A stretch of 64,000 nt of DNA, from contig NZ_BAAAEI010000012.1 in assembly GCF_039522935.1 (NCBI RefSeq), positions 211,569 through 275,568 on the forward strand, in the 5' to 3' direction. The stretch is from Bowmanella denitrificans (GTDB taxonomy: Bacteria > Pseudomonadota > Gammaproteobacteria > Enterobacterales > Alteromonadaceae). Position numbers and translations under genes: made by a program. The notes beneath the pieces were generated by a model. It made no database searches. It was not told the origin of the DNA and saw nothing but the letters and a program-made list of their open reading frames with translations. Below are positions 26,907 through 35,421 of the stretch, piece after piece. Within the stretch, counting starts at the first letter, position 1. Each line of letters begins with the position of its first letter.

Positions 26907-27933
26907 CAGACCATTGGCTATTACCGCCACCGGCATGGTCACCGGGGTCGGACTGGATACTTACAGCAGTTGCGCAGCCATTAGAGCTGCTATTGATAAT
27001 TTTCAAGAAACGCAGTTCATAGACGATGGTGGCGAGAAGTTAATGGGTTGCCAGGTGTCCCTTGGTGAAGCGTGGCGAGGCACCCGTAAACTTGCCAAAA
27101 TGTTAGCAAGTACACTGACCGAATGTGCCAAGCAGAGGGGGCTTTCTCTTCAACAAGTCCCTGTGTTGATCTGCCTTGCTGAACCAGATAGACCAGGGCA
27201 ACTCCCCAACCATGGCAACAGAGTGTACTTTGAAACTGAACAGGAGTTGGGGTTTGCTTTTCATCCAGAGTCAAGAGTTATCAAGCAGGGCCGAGTAGGG
27301 AGCCTGTTAGCCCTCAAGTTAGCCAGGGAAATGATTTATGAGGACAAACTCCAGCATGTAATCATCGCAGGAGTAGATAGCCTACTAAGTGCGTCAGCTT
27401 TACGCCATTTTGAACAATCTGCGCGATTGTTAACCAGCAAACACTCAGACGGTTTTATTCCCGGAGAAGCCGCAGCAGCCATTCTGGTGCAAGCCCCTGA
27501 GGCCAAGCAGATAAGCCAACTACTATGTTTAGGGTTAGGTTTCGGACAGGAGTTGGCAACCATTGACTCTGAGCAGCCTCTTCGCGCAGATGGGTTGGTA
27601 ACAGCCATAAAAGAATCACTCGCTGATGCAAATAGAAAGATGGAAGATCTCGACTTTCGTATTGTTGATGTGTCCGGTGAACAGTATTGGTTTAAAGAGA
27701 CAAGTCTGGCATTGCTCAGAACCCTACACATCCCCCAGCCTGAATTTGACATCTGGCATCCAACAGACTGTATAGGCGAGGTAGGTGCCGCGATAGGTTT
27801 GATCAATCTGGCAGTAATCAAGGTGGCCGCAGAAAAAGGCTATGCAAAAGGACACCAAGTCCTTGCTCATATCAGTAACTGGGATAGTCAAAGAGCAGCT
27901 GCAGTGCTCTCGTATAGCAAATGGGAATGTTAA
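26899..27933 (+). CDS. Ketoacyl-synthase-like pseudoenzyme of the T6SS effector module
   Basis: The 344-residue protein has a thiolase/beta-ketoacyl-synthase fold: N-terminal A-I-T-A-T-G-M-V-T-G-V-G and G-F-I-P-G-E-A-A-A-A-I at 185-195. All three catalytic positions appear lost. The Cys region reads G-R-V-G-S-L-L (131-137), the H-G-T site reads D-V-S-G (257-260), and the second His is Glu294 in I-G-E-V-G-A-A. It is therefore unlikely to condense acyl groups. Such proteins recur between DUF2169 and DUF4150 genes, which suggests a structural or chaperone role in effector loading. GGAGG precedes the ATG. Confidence 0.78.
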   Translation: MSDRPLAITATGMVTGVGLDTYSSCAAIRAAIDNFQETQFIDDGGEKLMGCQVSLGEAWRGTRKLAKMLASTLTECAKQRGLSLQQVPVLICLAEPDRPGQLPNHGNRVYFETEQELGFAFHPESRVIKQGRVGSLLALKLAREMIYEDKLQHVIIAGVDSLLSASALRHFEQSARLLTSKHSDGFIPGEAAAAILVQAPEAKQISQLLCLGLGFGQELATIDSEQPLRADGLVTAIKESLADANRKMEDLDFRIVDVSGEQYWFKETSLALLRTLHIPQPEFDIWHPTDCIGEVGAAIGLINLAVIKVAAEKGYAKGHQVLAHISNWDSQRAAAVLSYSKWEC

Positions 27934-29061
27934 ATGGCCAATAAAGTCTTCGCTAATACCAGGGAAATAGCCTGCAAAGCAGCCAAAGGAAAAACCATCT
28001 GTGCCTTTCCTGATGTGTGTTTTACCCCACCTGACAAAGTACCGCCTACTCCTCCTGGCATTCCTATTCCCTATCCCAATACCGGTATGGCTTCTGATAC
28101 CACACAGGGCAGTAAGAAAGTGCAAATCAGCAACAAGGAAATAGTGCTGAAGAATAAATCATATTTTAAACAGAGTACCGGCGACGAAGCAGGCTGTGCC
28201 CAAAAAAAAGGGGTTATTACCAGTAAGACTAAAGGAAAAGTGTACTTCCAGATGTGGTCAATGGATGTCAAGGTCGAAGGCATGAACGTTGCTCGCCATT
28301 TAGATATGACCACCAACAACCACGCTTCTCAGCCAGGTGACACGCCGCCATGGCCATATGTCGATTCAATGGCAATGAATGCTGAGCAAAAAAAAGCCTG
28401 CAACAAAGATAAAAAGAAAGAGAAACAGGCTTGTGAAGAGTACAAGCCTCATAAAAAGGATGGCTTGGATGTGTGCGCTGAAGCCGGTCTTGCGGGTGAT
28501 ATCTCCCGCAATAAAGGCACGGCCACACGCAGGGCCAACCAAGCCAATGCTAATAAATGTGCTGCTGCCAGACGTTGTCAACTGCTGCCTTACAATGCCA
28601 AGCCTAGAGATGGTATCAATGGCTGTTGCCCGGCACAAACACCAGATCATATCGTCCCCAAGAGTTCATTCTTTGTTGATTCAGTCAGTGATGGGACCAA
28701 AGTGGATGGCTGGGACAATTACAACATGGACGAAGCACCTTGCATGTGTCTTGAAGGTGCCAACAATACACATGGCAGCCATGGGCTAAGACATGCGCAT
28801 CACAAAGCATTTAGTGATGCAGCGAAAGGCGAAATGGTGGCGTTTAAGAAAGAAGCGGCACATTGTGCGGAAGGTGCCAAAGCTGTAGCTCCTCAATGTG
28901 AACAAAAATGTATCGAGGCGCAGCTGGCCAATGGTCATAAAGGTATGGGGGACCAAAGGAAGAAAGTGAAGCACTCTCCAAGCGGCCCCGATCAGACACA
29001 GGAAGAGATTAATGCAGCGATCAGTCAGCAGGCTGCATCAGCAAATAACACTGCCAGGTAA
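27934..29061 (+). CDS. PAAR-like (DUF4150) protein with C-terminal GHH/HNH nuclease toxin domain
   Basis: Probable DNA-degrading T6SS effector. Residues 1-130 are a DUF4150 PAAR-like tip domain (P-P-T-P-P-G-I-P-I-P-Y near 37-47). A lysine/cysteine-rich linker (150-215) leads to a Tox-GHH2-like domain of the HNH/endonuclease VII type: T-P-D-H-I-V-P-K at 236-243, C-M-C-L-E-G at 270-275 and a histidine cluster H-G-S-H-G-L-R-H-A-H-H at 280-290. Architecture resembles Pseudomonas Tse7. The 19 or so cysteines are unusual for a translocated protein. The candidate immunity gene follows. Nuclease activity is inferred from motifs. Confidence 0.82.
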   Translation: MANKVFANTREIACKAAKGKTICAFPDVCFTPPDKVPPTPPGIPIPYPNTGMASDTTQGSKKVQISNKEIVLKNKSYFKQSTGDEAGCAQKKGVITSKTKGKVYFQMWSMDVKVEGMNVARHLDMTTNNHASQPGDTPPWPYVDSMAMNAEQKKACNKDKKKEKQACEEYKPHKKDGLDVCAEAGLAGDISRNKGTATRRANQANANKCAAARRCQLLPYNAKPRDGINGCCPAQTPDHIVPKSSFFVDSVSDGTKVDGWDNYNMDEAPCMCLEGANNTHGSHGLRHAHHKAFSDAAKGEMVAFKKEAAHCAEGAKAVAPQCEQKCIEAQLANGHKGMGDQRKKVKHSPSGPDQTQEEINAAISQQAASANNTAR

Positions 29062-29088
29062 TTTAATGTCTAACAAGATGGAGAAAAC

Positions 29089-29973
29089 ATGTCAGACAAC
29101 TTCTTAGACTCGAGATACTTAGTCCAAGGCGCAGCGCGCTATGCAGATTTAGTCTATCTGATTAGCAAGGCCCGCGGATTAGCAGACGACGACGTTCCAC
29201 ACAGCAGTATTATAGCCATGGACAGGGATAAATGGGCCGACGCATTCAACACTAACTGGAATGCCACCGCTATTGCGATTAGTAAGAAACCATCAGAAAA
29301 AATGGTATTAATAGGTGAAGATGGGCAGGTATGCAGCTATGTTGGCGGGGTTAGAACCGACGAGAAAAGCTTAGCAAATGCCCCTATGATACGATCTGCA
29401 TCTAGTATTGGTGGATACGTTTATGCCTGCGGCATGAAACGACAGGTGTTTAAAAGGGTCGACGAAAACCGATGGACTGATCTGAGCGCTCCCATGCCCG
29501 GGAAAAGTGAACGGGCAGGTTTTGAAGCAATTTCAGGCTATTCAGAAAAAGAGATCTATGCAGTAGGTTGGAATGGTGAAATCTGGAAGTTTGATGGTTC
29601 ACAATGGGTAAACTTCGACGGTTTGACAAACCTGATTTTAACCTCGGTTTGCTGCGCAGATGATGGACAGGTCTATGTTGCCGGGCAACAAGGCACTTTG
29701 CTAATTGGTCGCAATGAACAATGGCAGCAAGTGGAATTTGAGGACGGTGAAAACGAAGATTTCTGGGGTCTGAGTTACTTTCAAGGGCGCCTTTATCTGT
29801 CAACTATGACCAACCTTTATACGCTGCAGGACCAGCGCCTTATACCGGTTGATTTGGGTGACCTAAACTGTTCGACATTCTTCGCCCTGACCCATGCCGA
29901 ACAAGTCCTATGGTCTGTTGGTAGCCATGATCTCCTTGCCTATGATGGTAAACAATGGCGAGCATACAAGTAA
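29089..29973 (+). CDS. Beta-propeller-like protein, candidate immunity to the GHH nuclease
   Basis: The 294-residue soluble protein has no signal peptide. Residues 75-290 contain at least five spaced blades of the pattern I-G-x-D-G-Q-V, Y-A-V-G-W-N-G-E-I-W-K-F-D-G and V-A-G-Q-Q-G-T-L, as in Ycf48/YCF48-type or kelch-like propellers. The gene sits 27 bases after the nuclease gene. Cytoplasmic location and position suit an immunity protein against a nuclease, but that role is inference. A scaffold for effector loading is the main alternative. Confidence 0.6.
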   Translation: MSDNFLDSRYLVQGAARYADLVYLISKARGLADDDVPHSSIIAMDRDKWADAFNTNWNATAIAISKKPSEKMVLIGEDGQVCSYVGGVRTDEKSLANAPMIRSASSIGGYVYACGMKRQVFKRVDENRWTDLSAPMPGKSERAGFEAISGYSEKEIYAVGWNGEIWKFDGSQWVNFDGLTNLILTSVCCADDGQVYVAGQQGTLLIGRNEQWQQVEFEDGENEDFWGLSYFQGRLYLSTMTNLYTLQDQRLIPVDLGDLNCSTFFALTHAEQVLWSVGSHDLLAYDGKQWRAYK

Positions 29974-29986
29974 ACGGGAACTCAAT

Positions 29987-31249
29987 ATGTCCTTGCCATC
30001 ACCAACATTGTCGATTGTATTGGATCGCCATCTGGAAGATGCAACCTTTCTTTTCCTTCAATGGGATGCAGCCGTCAACGAACCCCACCATAATTTAAAT
30101 GACCTGGAACAGTTAGAAGAAAGACTGAATGCTCACCTTGATGGATTGCAAGTGGCCGGGGAGATAGCCTGGCAACCTACCCTGACAGCGACACAGACTG
30201 GTGAACCGGGTGAGATATTTGTCGCTGCATGGTTGGCTACACTTGAGTTGGATAGCAAAAAACTCGACCAAGTCCTCTCCACCAGCCAACCACATCAAGA
30301 CACTATCAATGCCTTGGTATCAGCCATTGCCTGGTACCCACTGGAATACACTCGCCCCTGGCTTACTGCCTTCATTGCTGCAAATGATCCGCTCTACCAG
30401 GCTCTAGGTTTGGCACTCTTTACGCATTATCGGGTTGACCCTGGACAATCATTAGTACAGGCGCTGGAGACACCCCATGCATTAACACTATCCCCTGCGC
30501 TGCGAGCAATTGGAGAACTGAAACGACAGGACCTGCAAGCAATTTTGACTTTATTTACTCAGAATGAAAATCCAGACCTGGCCTATTTGGCCAATTGGTC
30601 GGCGGCCCTTCTTGGTGATTGGTCGGCCGTCGCTAATCTAACCCAGCTAGCGTTACAAAATACCCCACACGCAGAGCAAGCGATTAAGCTGGCGGCCAGA
30701 AAACTTAGTCATATTGAACGTAAAAACTTGCTGGAAACCTTATCGGAGAATGCCGACACAACCAGATTAGCTATACAGGGCATGGGGTACAGCGGCGATC
30801 CATTCTGGCTGCCAGTCATTCTGAAACATATGCATGACCTTAACCTGGCACGCGTAGCCGGCGAAGCCTTTTCACTGATAACCGGACTGGATTTGGCCTA
30901 TCTGGATATGGACAGAGACTGGCCGGAGGGTTTTGAAAGCGGTCCCAATGAAGACCCCTTGGATGACAATGTTGAACTGGATGCCGACCTCAATCTGCCC
31001 TGGCCAGACTCGGCCAAAATACAGGAGTGGTGGCAAGCCAATGCAGCTCAGTTTACATCTGGTCAGCGCTACTTGTGCGGAAAACCCATCGACAAAACCC
31101 AGTGCTACCAGGTGTTAAAAAACGGCTACCAAAGACAACGCCATGCTGCCGCGCTGGAACTGGCGTTAATGGGGGAGCCTTACTTCAATGTCTGTGCGCC
31201 GGCTAAGCGGCAAAAAGCCCTGTTGGAACACATCGCGAATGCTGACTAA
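29987..31249 (+). CDS. TIGR02270/HEAT-repeat-like protein of T6SS loci
   Basis: The 420-residue helical protein resembles the TIGR02270 family, often linked to T6SS effector loci; function unknown. The C-terminus carries W-W-Q-A-N-A and R-Y-L-C-G-K-P near 345-365. Repeated helix pairs between about 90 and 290 suggest HEAT-like repeats. The ATG at 29987 is used; a longer frame from 29894 would overlap the propeller gene by 80 bases. Its stop overlaps the start of the next small gene. Confidence 0.65.
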   Translation: MSLPSPTLSIVLDRHLEDATFLFLQWDAAVNEPHHNLNDLEQLEERLNAHLDGLQVAGEIAWQPTLTATQTGEPGEIFVAAWLATLELDSKKLDQVLSTSQPHQDTINALVSAIAWYPLEYTRPWLTAFIAANDPLYQALGLALFTHYRVDPGQSLVQALETPHALTLSPALRAIGELKRQDLQAILTLFTQNENPDLAYLANWSAALLGDWSAVANLTQLALQNTPHAEQAIKLAARKLSHIERKNLLETLSENADTTRLAIQGMGYSGDPFWLPVILKHMHDLNLARVAGEAFSLITGLDLAYLDMDRDWPEGFESGPNEDPLDDNVELDADLNLPWPDSAKIQEWWQANAAQFTSGQRYLCGKPIDKTQCYQVLKNGYQRQRHAAALELALMGEPYFNVCAPAKRQKALLEHIANAD

Positions 31250-31409
31250 CTACCTGCCCTGGTTATTCCTGGCCCTTGCGGTGGTCTTTGCCGCTCTGTG
31301 GCTTAAAGAGCGTCGGGCAGGTAGTACCAGCATCAAAGCCACAAACAGACTGAAGTTAGCGGCCGCTTTTTTTATCGTGGCCTTAATTCTACTTTATCCA
31401 TTCACTTAA
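31239..31409 (+). CDS. Small two-helix membrane protein (56 residues)
   Basis: Not recognised. Two hydrophobic segments (about 5-20 and 38-55) are separated by a basic loop with K-E-R-R, so both ends probably face the periplasm. The ATG lies inside the end of the TIGR02270 gene (11-base overlap), a coupling arrangement. The stop overlaps the stop of pppA on the other strand by four bases. It could be a membrane anchor or immunity helper of the effector module. Confidence 0.55.
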   Translation: MLTNYLPWLFLALAVVFAALWLKERRAGSTSIKATNRLKLAAAFFIVALILLYPFT

Positions 31410-32206
31410 CGGCGCAGTGGTAAGGTATCGTCCAGTGGCAGGGTATCTTTGTATTGTCCGGTCTGTTCCAGGTCTGACAGCCCTTCAGTAACGTCAACCA
31501 TGACCAGGGTAATGTTGTCTCTGGCATGTCTCTGCAAGGCACTTTGCATCAAGTCTTCAGCCAGCTCAGGTAACGTCGGTTGCAGCAACATTCCCCCTAG
31601 TTCGGCATCGCCCATCACTTTGTTCAGGCCATCGGTACAAAGTAAAAATCTGTCACCTGGCAAACGTTCAAAGGAAAGCAAATCTAAATGCACTTCGTCA
31701 TTGGCACCAATTGCACGGGTAATAACATTGGCAGCAGGGTGTATTGCCGCCTGCTCAGAGGTGAGCAGGCCTGCCTGGACCATTTCTTCCACTTGGCTGT
31801 GATCCCGGGTGAGCTGCGTAAAGCGCCCCTGGCGTAAGCGATAAATACGGCTGTCGCCGGCCCACAAACAATGCGCCAGTTTGTCATCAAACAACAATAC
31901 GGCCACCGTGCTGCCAATCACACTGGCACCAGGCAACTGTTCGGCCATGCTAACCAATTTGTGGTTTACCAGTGACATACGTTCTTCTATTTGCTCTGGC
32001 CTGAGAGGAAAACTATGCATATTTACCAAAGCGTTGAGATAGTCAACTATCAGGGCGCTGGCGGTATCCCCCTTCTCATGCCCCCCCATACCATCAGCTA
32101 CGCACCACAAGCCCGCTTGCGGAGCATCCAAGAAGTTGTCTTCGTTTATTTTTCTGATATTACCAACATGTGTCTTGGCAAAAGACGTCCAGGCGTTTTT
32201 ATTCAT
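31406..32206 (-). CDS. pppA: PP2C-type phosphatase PppA of the T6SS
   Basis: Metal-dependent Ser/Thr phosphatase that reverses PpkA phosphorylation of the FHA protein. The 266-residue protein shows the PPM motifs V-A-D-G-M-G-G-H (about 37-44), C-T-D-G-L near 190 and D-N-I-T-L-V near 240. The ATG at 32206 has GAGG five bases before it; the longer frame from 32242 lacks one. It is divergent from ppkA with a 218-bp shared control region and convergent with the small membrane protein gene. Confidence 0.92.
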   Translation of the reverse strand: MNKNAWTSFAKTHVGNIRKINEDNFLDAPQAGLWCVADGMGGHEKGDTASALIVDYLNALVNMHSFPLRPEQIEERMSLVNHKLVSMAEQLPGASVIGSTVAVLLFDDKLAHCLWAGDSRIYRLRQGRFTQLTRDHSQVEEMVQAGLLTSEQAAIHPAANVITRAIGANDEVHLDLLSFERLPGDRFLLCTDGLNKVMGDAELGGMLLQPTLPELAEDLMQSALQRHARDNITLVMVDVTEGLSDLEQTGQYKDTLPLDDTLPLRR

Positions 32207-32424
32207 TAGGCCTCTATTTGTTTCAATTCCCTGAAAAAGCAATAGCCACCAGCAAAAGCACCGCCTATTACTGGAGCTTGCCTATAGTAAAGTACATATC
32301 TGTCGGCTTTGCCTGTCATTTATCTAATGATTTCTTACAGATAAACCGAATGTAGTTGAATTTGCTGACTAACAGAGCTACACATTTTAGACTTAGTAGT
32401 CTGTATAAAAAAGGAACATTGTCG

Positions 32425-34440
32425 GTGACGGACATATTAGACAAGACCATAGATCGCTACGAAATCAAGGAAGCTATTGGCGAAGGTGCCATGGCCAAGG
32501 TGTATCGTGCCTTTGATCCCGAGATTAACCGCTCAGTAGCATTCAAGGTACTTAAGGAAGACTTCTGTGTGGATCAGGAGTACCTCGCTCGATTTATGCG
32601 CGAAGCCAAAGCGGCTGGGGCACTCAATCACCCGAATATTGTAACGGTCTTCGATGTCGGTAAGGTAGAAAACTCGCCTTACATTATGATGGAACTACTC
32701 AGTGGTAAGGATTTAGGTGATGTTCTTAAAGAGAAGGGCAAGTTGCCACTGGCCGATACACTGAAAATTGGTATTCAACTGGCCAATGCCCTAGATTATG
32801 CCCACAAGGCTGGCGTTGTGCACCGGGATATTAAACCAGACAACATCATTGTAATGCCAGACGGTGTATCGATAAAAGTGGCTGATTTTGGTATTGCACG
32901 AATGGGTGAAAATGAGGAGGCAATGAAAACCCAGGTGGGTTCGGTGTTAGGTACGCCGCGTTATATGTCTCCTGAGCAGGCCCTCGCTCAATCCGTAGAT
33001 GGCCGTTCAGACCTATTTTCTGTTGGTGTCATTCTGTATGAGATGCTGTCTGGGGTGAAAGCGTTTGATGCCTCAAACATAGGCACACTGATGACACAGA
33101 TCACCCAGATGCAACCGGCGCCAATTAAAAAGCATCGCCCTGATGTGCCCGCAGGTGTGCAACAAATCATTGCAAAACTCCTTAACAAGTTACCAGGTAA
33201 ACGCTTTCAGGATGGCGCTATACTGGCCAACGCCCTGCGCAAAGAATTGGCCGCCTTGCATGAACAAGAGAAAGAGCAAAAAAAGCACAAATACCTGCCT
33301 TTAAAAGTGCGATGGGCACTTTCCATGGGCGCTATTGTTGCGCTGGTATTGCTGATTAGCGTCAACATTGTATTTAGTATCCAGTCCAAAGCACTGACTA
33401 ATCAAGCGGTAGACTCAGGTTCCTCCTTCGCTAAATTTATCGCCATAGAGACTGTGGTGCCATTGCTCAGTGAGGACTGGATTACCCTGGAAACCTTTAT
33501 CAATGATGCCAGTAACAGAGAGACTTTCAGTTATCTGATTGTAATGGACAGGTTTGGCGTTATTCGGGGAGCAAGTAATAACAATTTGATAGGCACCAAT
33601 TATCAGGACAACCAGGAAGCGGAATTAGTAGCTGAACGCAGCGGTGTCAAGGTAAGCAGTGAAGCCATGGAAAATGGTGAGAAGGTCTTCAATATTTCCA
33701 CTCCCGTTTTGTTTCAGGACACCGAAGTAGGGCAGATTGTTTTAGGGTTGTCACAACAGAGTCTGGAAGAAGTAAAGAGTGTTACCGGATGGCTGATGTT
33801 TGCCCTGGCTCTGGTCACAATCTCTTCCGTGGTGCTGATGTTGTTTATTTTTGGTGCGCTGGTTGCCAGGCCATTCAGAGTGCTGAACGAAGCACTACAT
33901 GCTGTAGCAGAAGGCGATTTAGACCAGCGTATTTCTTTAACCAGAAACGACGAGATTGGTGAACTGTTCGAAAGCTTCAACCATATGGCGGCCTCTTTAC
34001 AGTCGGCACAGGCACTTGAATTGGCAGATAGCAAACCCGAAGAAGTAGCTACGCAAAGTGAGCCGCGCACCTCTGAACAACCCGAATCTGAACAGTTAAA
34101 TCCGGTAGAGTCGGTTGAGTCGGTTGAGTCGGTTGAGTCGGTTGAGTCGGTTGAGTCGGTTGAGTCGGTTGAGTCGGTTGAGTCGGTTGAGTCGGTTGAG
34201 TCGGTTGAGTCGGTTGAGTCGGTTGAGTCGGTTGAGTCGTCAGACAGTATGGAACAAACCCAGGTGCAGAAAAAAGGCGTTTCCCGCACCACACGAAAGA
34301 AGAAACCTCAGGCAAACGCCAAAGACGATGCGGCGAATATGGATAAAACTCAAATTGCCAGTACTAGCGGTAATGATGAGCCAGACATGGAAAGTGACAA
34401 AACAGTAATAGGCCAAAGCATGCTGAAGAACTCACAGTGA
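32425..34440 (+). CDS. ppkA: Membrane Ser/Thr kinase PpkA with HAMP domain and repeat tail
   Basis: Eukaryotic-type kinase expected to activate the T6SS by phosphorylating the FHA protein. The GTG at 32425 is chosen because AAGGA lies nine bases upstream; a TTG at 32356 would add 23 residues. Kinase domain 1-280 with loop G19-E-G, Lys41, H133-R-D135 and D154-F-G. A transmembrane segment near 298-320, a periplasmic sensor of about 130 residues, a second membrane segment near 455-478 and a HAMP domain (about 480-530) follow. The tail holds 15 V-E-S units (894-938 in codon terms: bases 34105-34239) and a basic then acidic end with D-K-T motifs. This layout differs from Pseudomonas PpkA, which has a von Willebrand A domain. 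Confidence 0.9.
   Translation: MTDILDKTIDRYEIKEAIGEGAMAKVYRAFDPEINRSVAFKVLKEDFCVDQEYLARFMREAKAAGALNHPNIVTVFDVGKVENSPYIMMELLSGKDLGDVLKEKGKLPLADTLKIGIQLANALDYAHKAGVVHRDIKPDNIIVMPDGVSIKVADFGIARMGENEEAMKTQVGSVLGTPRYMSPEQALAQSVDGRSDLFSVGVILYEMLSGVKAFDASNIGTLMTQITQMQPAPIKKHRPDVPAGVQQIIAKLLNKLPGKRFQDGAILANALRKELAALHEQEKEQKKHKYLPLKVRWALSMGAIVALVLLISVNIVFSIQSKALTNQAVDSGSSFAKFIAIETVVPLLSEDWITLETFINDASNRETFSYLIVMDRFGVIRGASNNNLIGTNYQDNQEAELVAERSGVKVSSEAMENGEKVFNISTPVLFQDTEVGQIVLGLSQQSLEEVKSVTGWLMFALALVTISSVVLMLFIFGALVARPFRVLNEALHAVAEGDLDQRISLTRNDEIGELFESFNHMAASLQSAQALELADSKPEEVATQSEPRTSEQPESEQLNPVESVESVESVESVESVESVESVESVESVESVESVESVESVESVESSDSMEQTQVQKKGVSRTTRKKKPQANAKDDAANMDKTQIASTSGNDEPDMESDKTVIGQSMLKNSQ
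34105..34239 (+). repeat. Fifteen tandem 9-bp units inside ppkA
   Basis: One GTAGAGTCG unit followed by 14 perfect GTTGAGTCG units (34114-34239), coding V-E-S. Perfect identity including third bases points to recent slippage. Gain or loss of a unit keeps the frame, so tail length can vary without killing the kinase. Confidence 0.97.
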
Positions 34441-35414
34441 CATCAAGACTAGCAATACTGATTTTGTGCATTCTGTTGTCGGGATGCACCATCAGCAATA
34501 GAAAACTGATCGCACAAAGTGATCATTTCTGGATCGTAGAAACCAGACACAATGACAGTTTCCCAGCATTGGCGCAGGACTACCTTGATGACCCTGCACT
34601 GGCATCGGTCATTGCCAGATACAATCCGGGCCAGTCTTTGCAAACGGGGACATTGGTGGCCATTCCCAGAAAAAACCTCAATCCAGCCGCAGTTTATACG
34701 CAGGGAGTGCAAGTCGTTCCGATACTTTGTTACCACCAATTTACCCAAAAAGATAAAAGCACCAATAGTATGGTAGTGACCGCCAGGGCCTTCGAGAAGC
34801 AAATGGCTTATCTGAAAGAGCATGGGTATCAGGTAGTCACTCTGGATGACGTAGCAGATTTCCTCAATGGCGAGAAAAATCTACCAGATAAAGCCGTTGT
34901 TATTACAATCGACGACGGTTACGCCAGCTACTACCAAGTCGCTTACCCAATATTAAAAAAATATGGCTACCCCTCCACTTTGTTTGTCTATACCGACTTT
35001 GTTGGTATAGGCCGTTCTCTGAGTTGGCAGCAAATCAATGAATTGAACGAAGATCCACAGGTCAGTATTCAGTCGCATTCCAAAAGTCATAGTAATCTGG
35101 CGGCATCACAGGATGAAACTACTAATGACTACCTATTTCGACTAACACAAGAGGTGGAAAAGCCAGATCAGATTCTGCGGCACAAAACGCAAAAGGATAT
35201 TAGTCATTTTGCATATCCTTATGGCAATAGCAGCCCGGAACTGGTGAAGTTGCTGAAAGATCGGGATTACCAATTGGCATTAACGGTACGTAAAGGCAGC
35301 AACCCCAGCTTTGCAGCCCCCTATTTACTGCGTAGAACCATGATTTATGGGCAAGACAGCCTGAATGGCTTTAGCAGCAAATTGGAGGTATTCAGGCAAA
35401 TGAATTTGAAGTAA
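34437..35414 (+). CDS. Polysaccharide deacetylase lipoprotein with LysM-like region
   Basis: The 325-residue lipoprotein (lipobox L-S-G-C, Cys17) has a LysM-like segment (about 30-78) and a NodB-type deacetylase domain (about 92-320). Metal-binding motifs are Asp159-Asp160 in T-I-D-D-G-Y and His214-x3-His218 in H-S-K-S-H. It probably removes N- or O-acetyl groups from peptidoglycan or another envelope glycan. The GTG start overlaps the ppkA stop (GTGA), so it is coupled to the kinase gene and may help T6SS assembly at the wall; this link is inference. Confidence 0.82.
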   Translation: MTSRLAILILCILLSGCTISNRKLIAQSDHFWIVETRHNDSFPALAQDYLDDPALASVIARYNPGQSLQTGTLVAIPRKNLNPAAVYTQGVQVVPILCYHQFTQKDKSTNSMVVTARAFEKQMAYLKEHGYQVVTLDDVADFLNGEKNLPDKAVVITIDDGYASYYQVAYPILKKYGYPSTLFVYTDFVGIGRSLSWQQINELNEDPQVSIQSHSKSHSNLAASQDETTNDYLFRLTQEVEKPDQILRHKTQKDISHFAYPYGNSSPELVKLLKDRDYQLALTVRKGSNPSFAAPYLLRRTMIYGQDSLNGFSSKLEVFRQMNLK

Positions 35415-35421
35415 AGGTGCA

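Noticed and set aside
34105..34239. Possible CRISPR array
   Set aside because: Units are 9 bp with no spacers and lie inside a coding frame.
34049..34315. Reverse-strand frames coding long T-Q-P or S-T-D repeats
   Set aside because: They are shadows of the 9-bp repeat in ppkA, which stays open in all frames. No ribosome site or family match.
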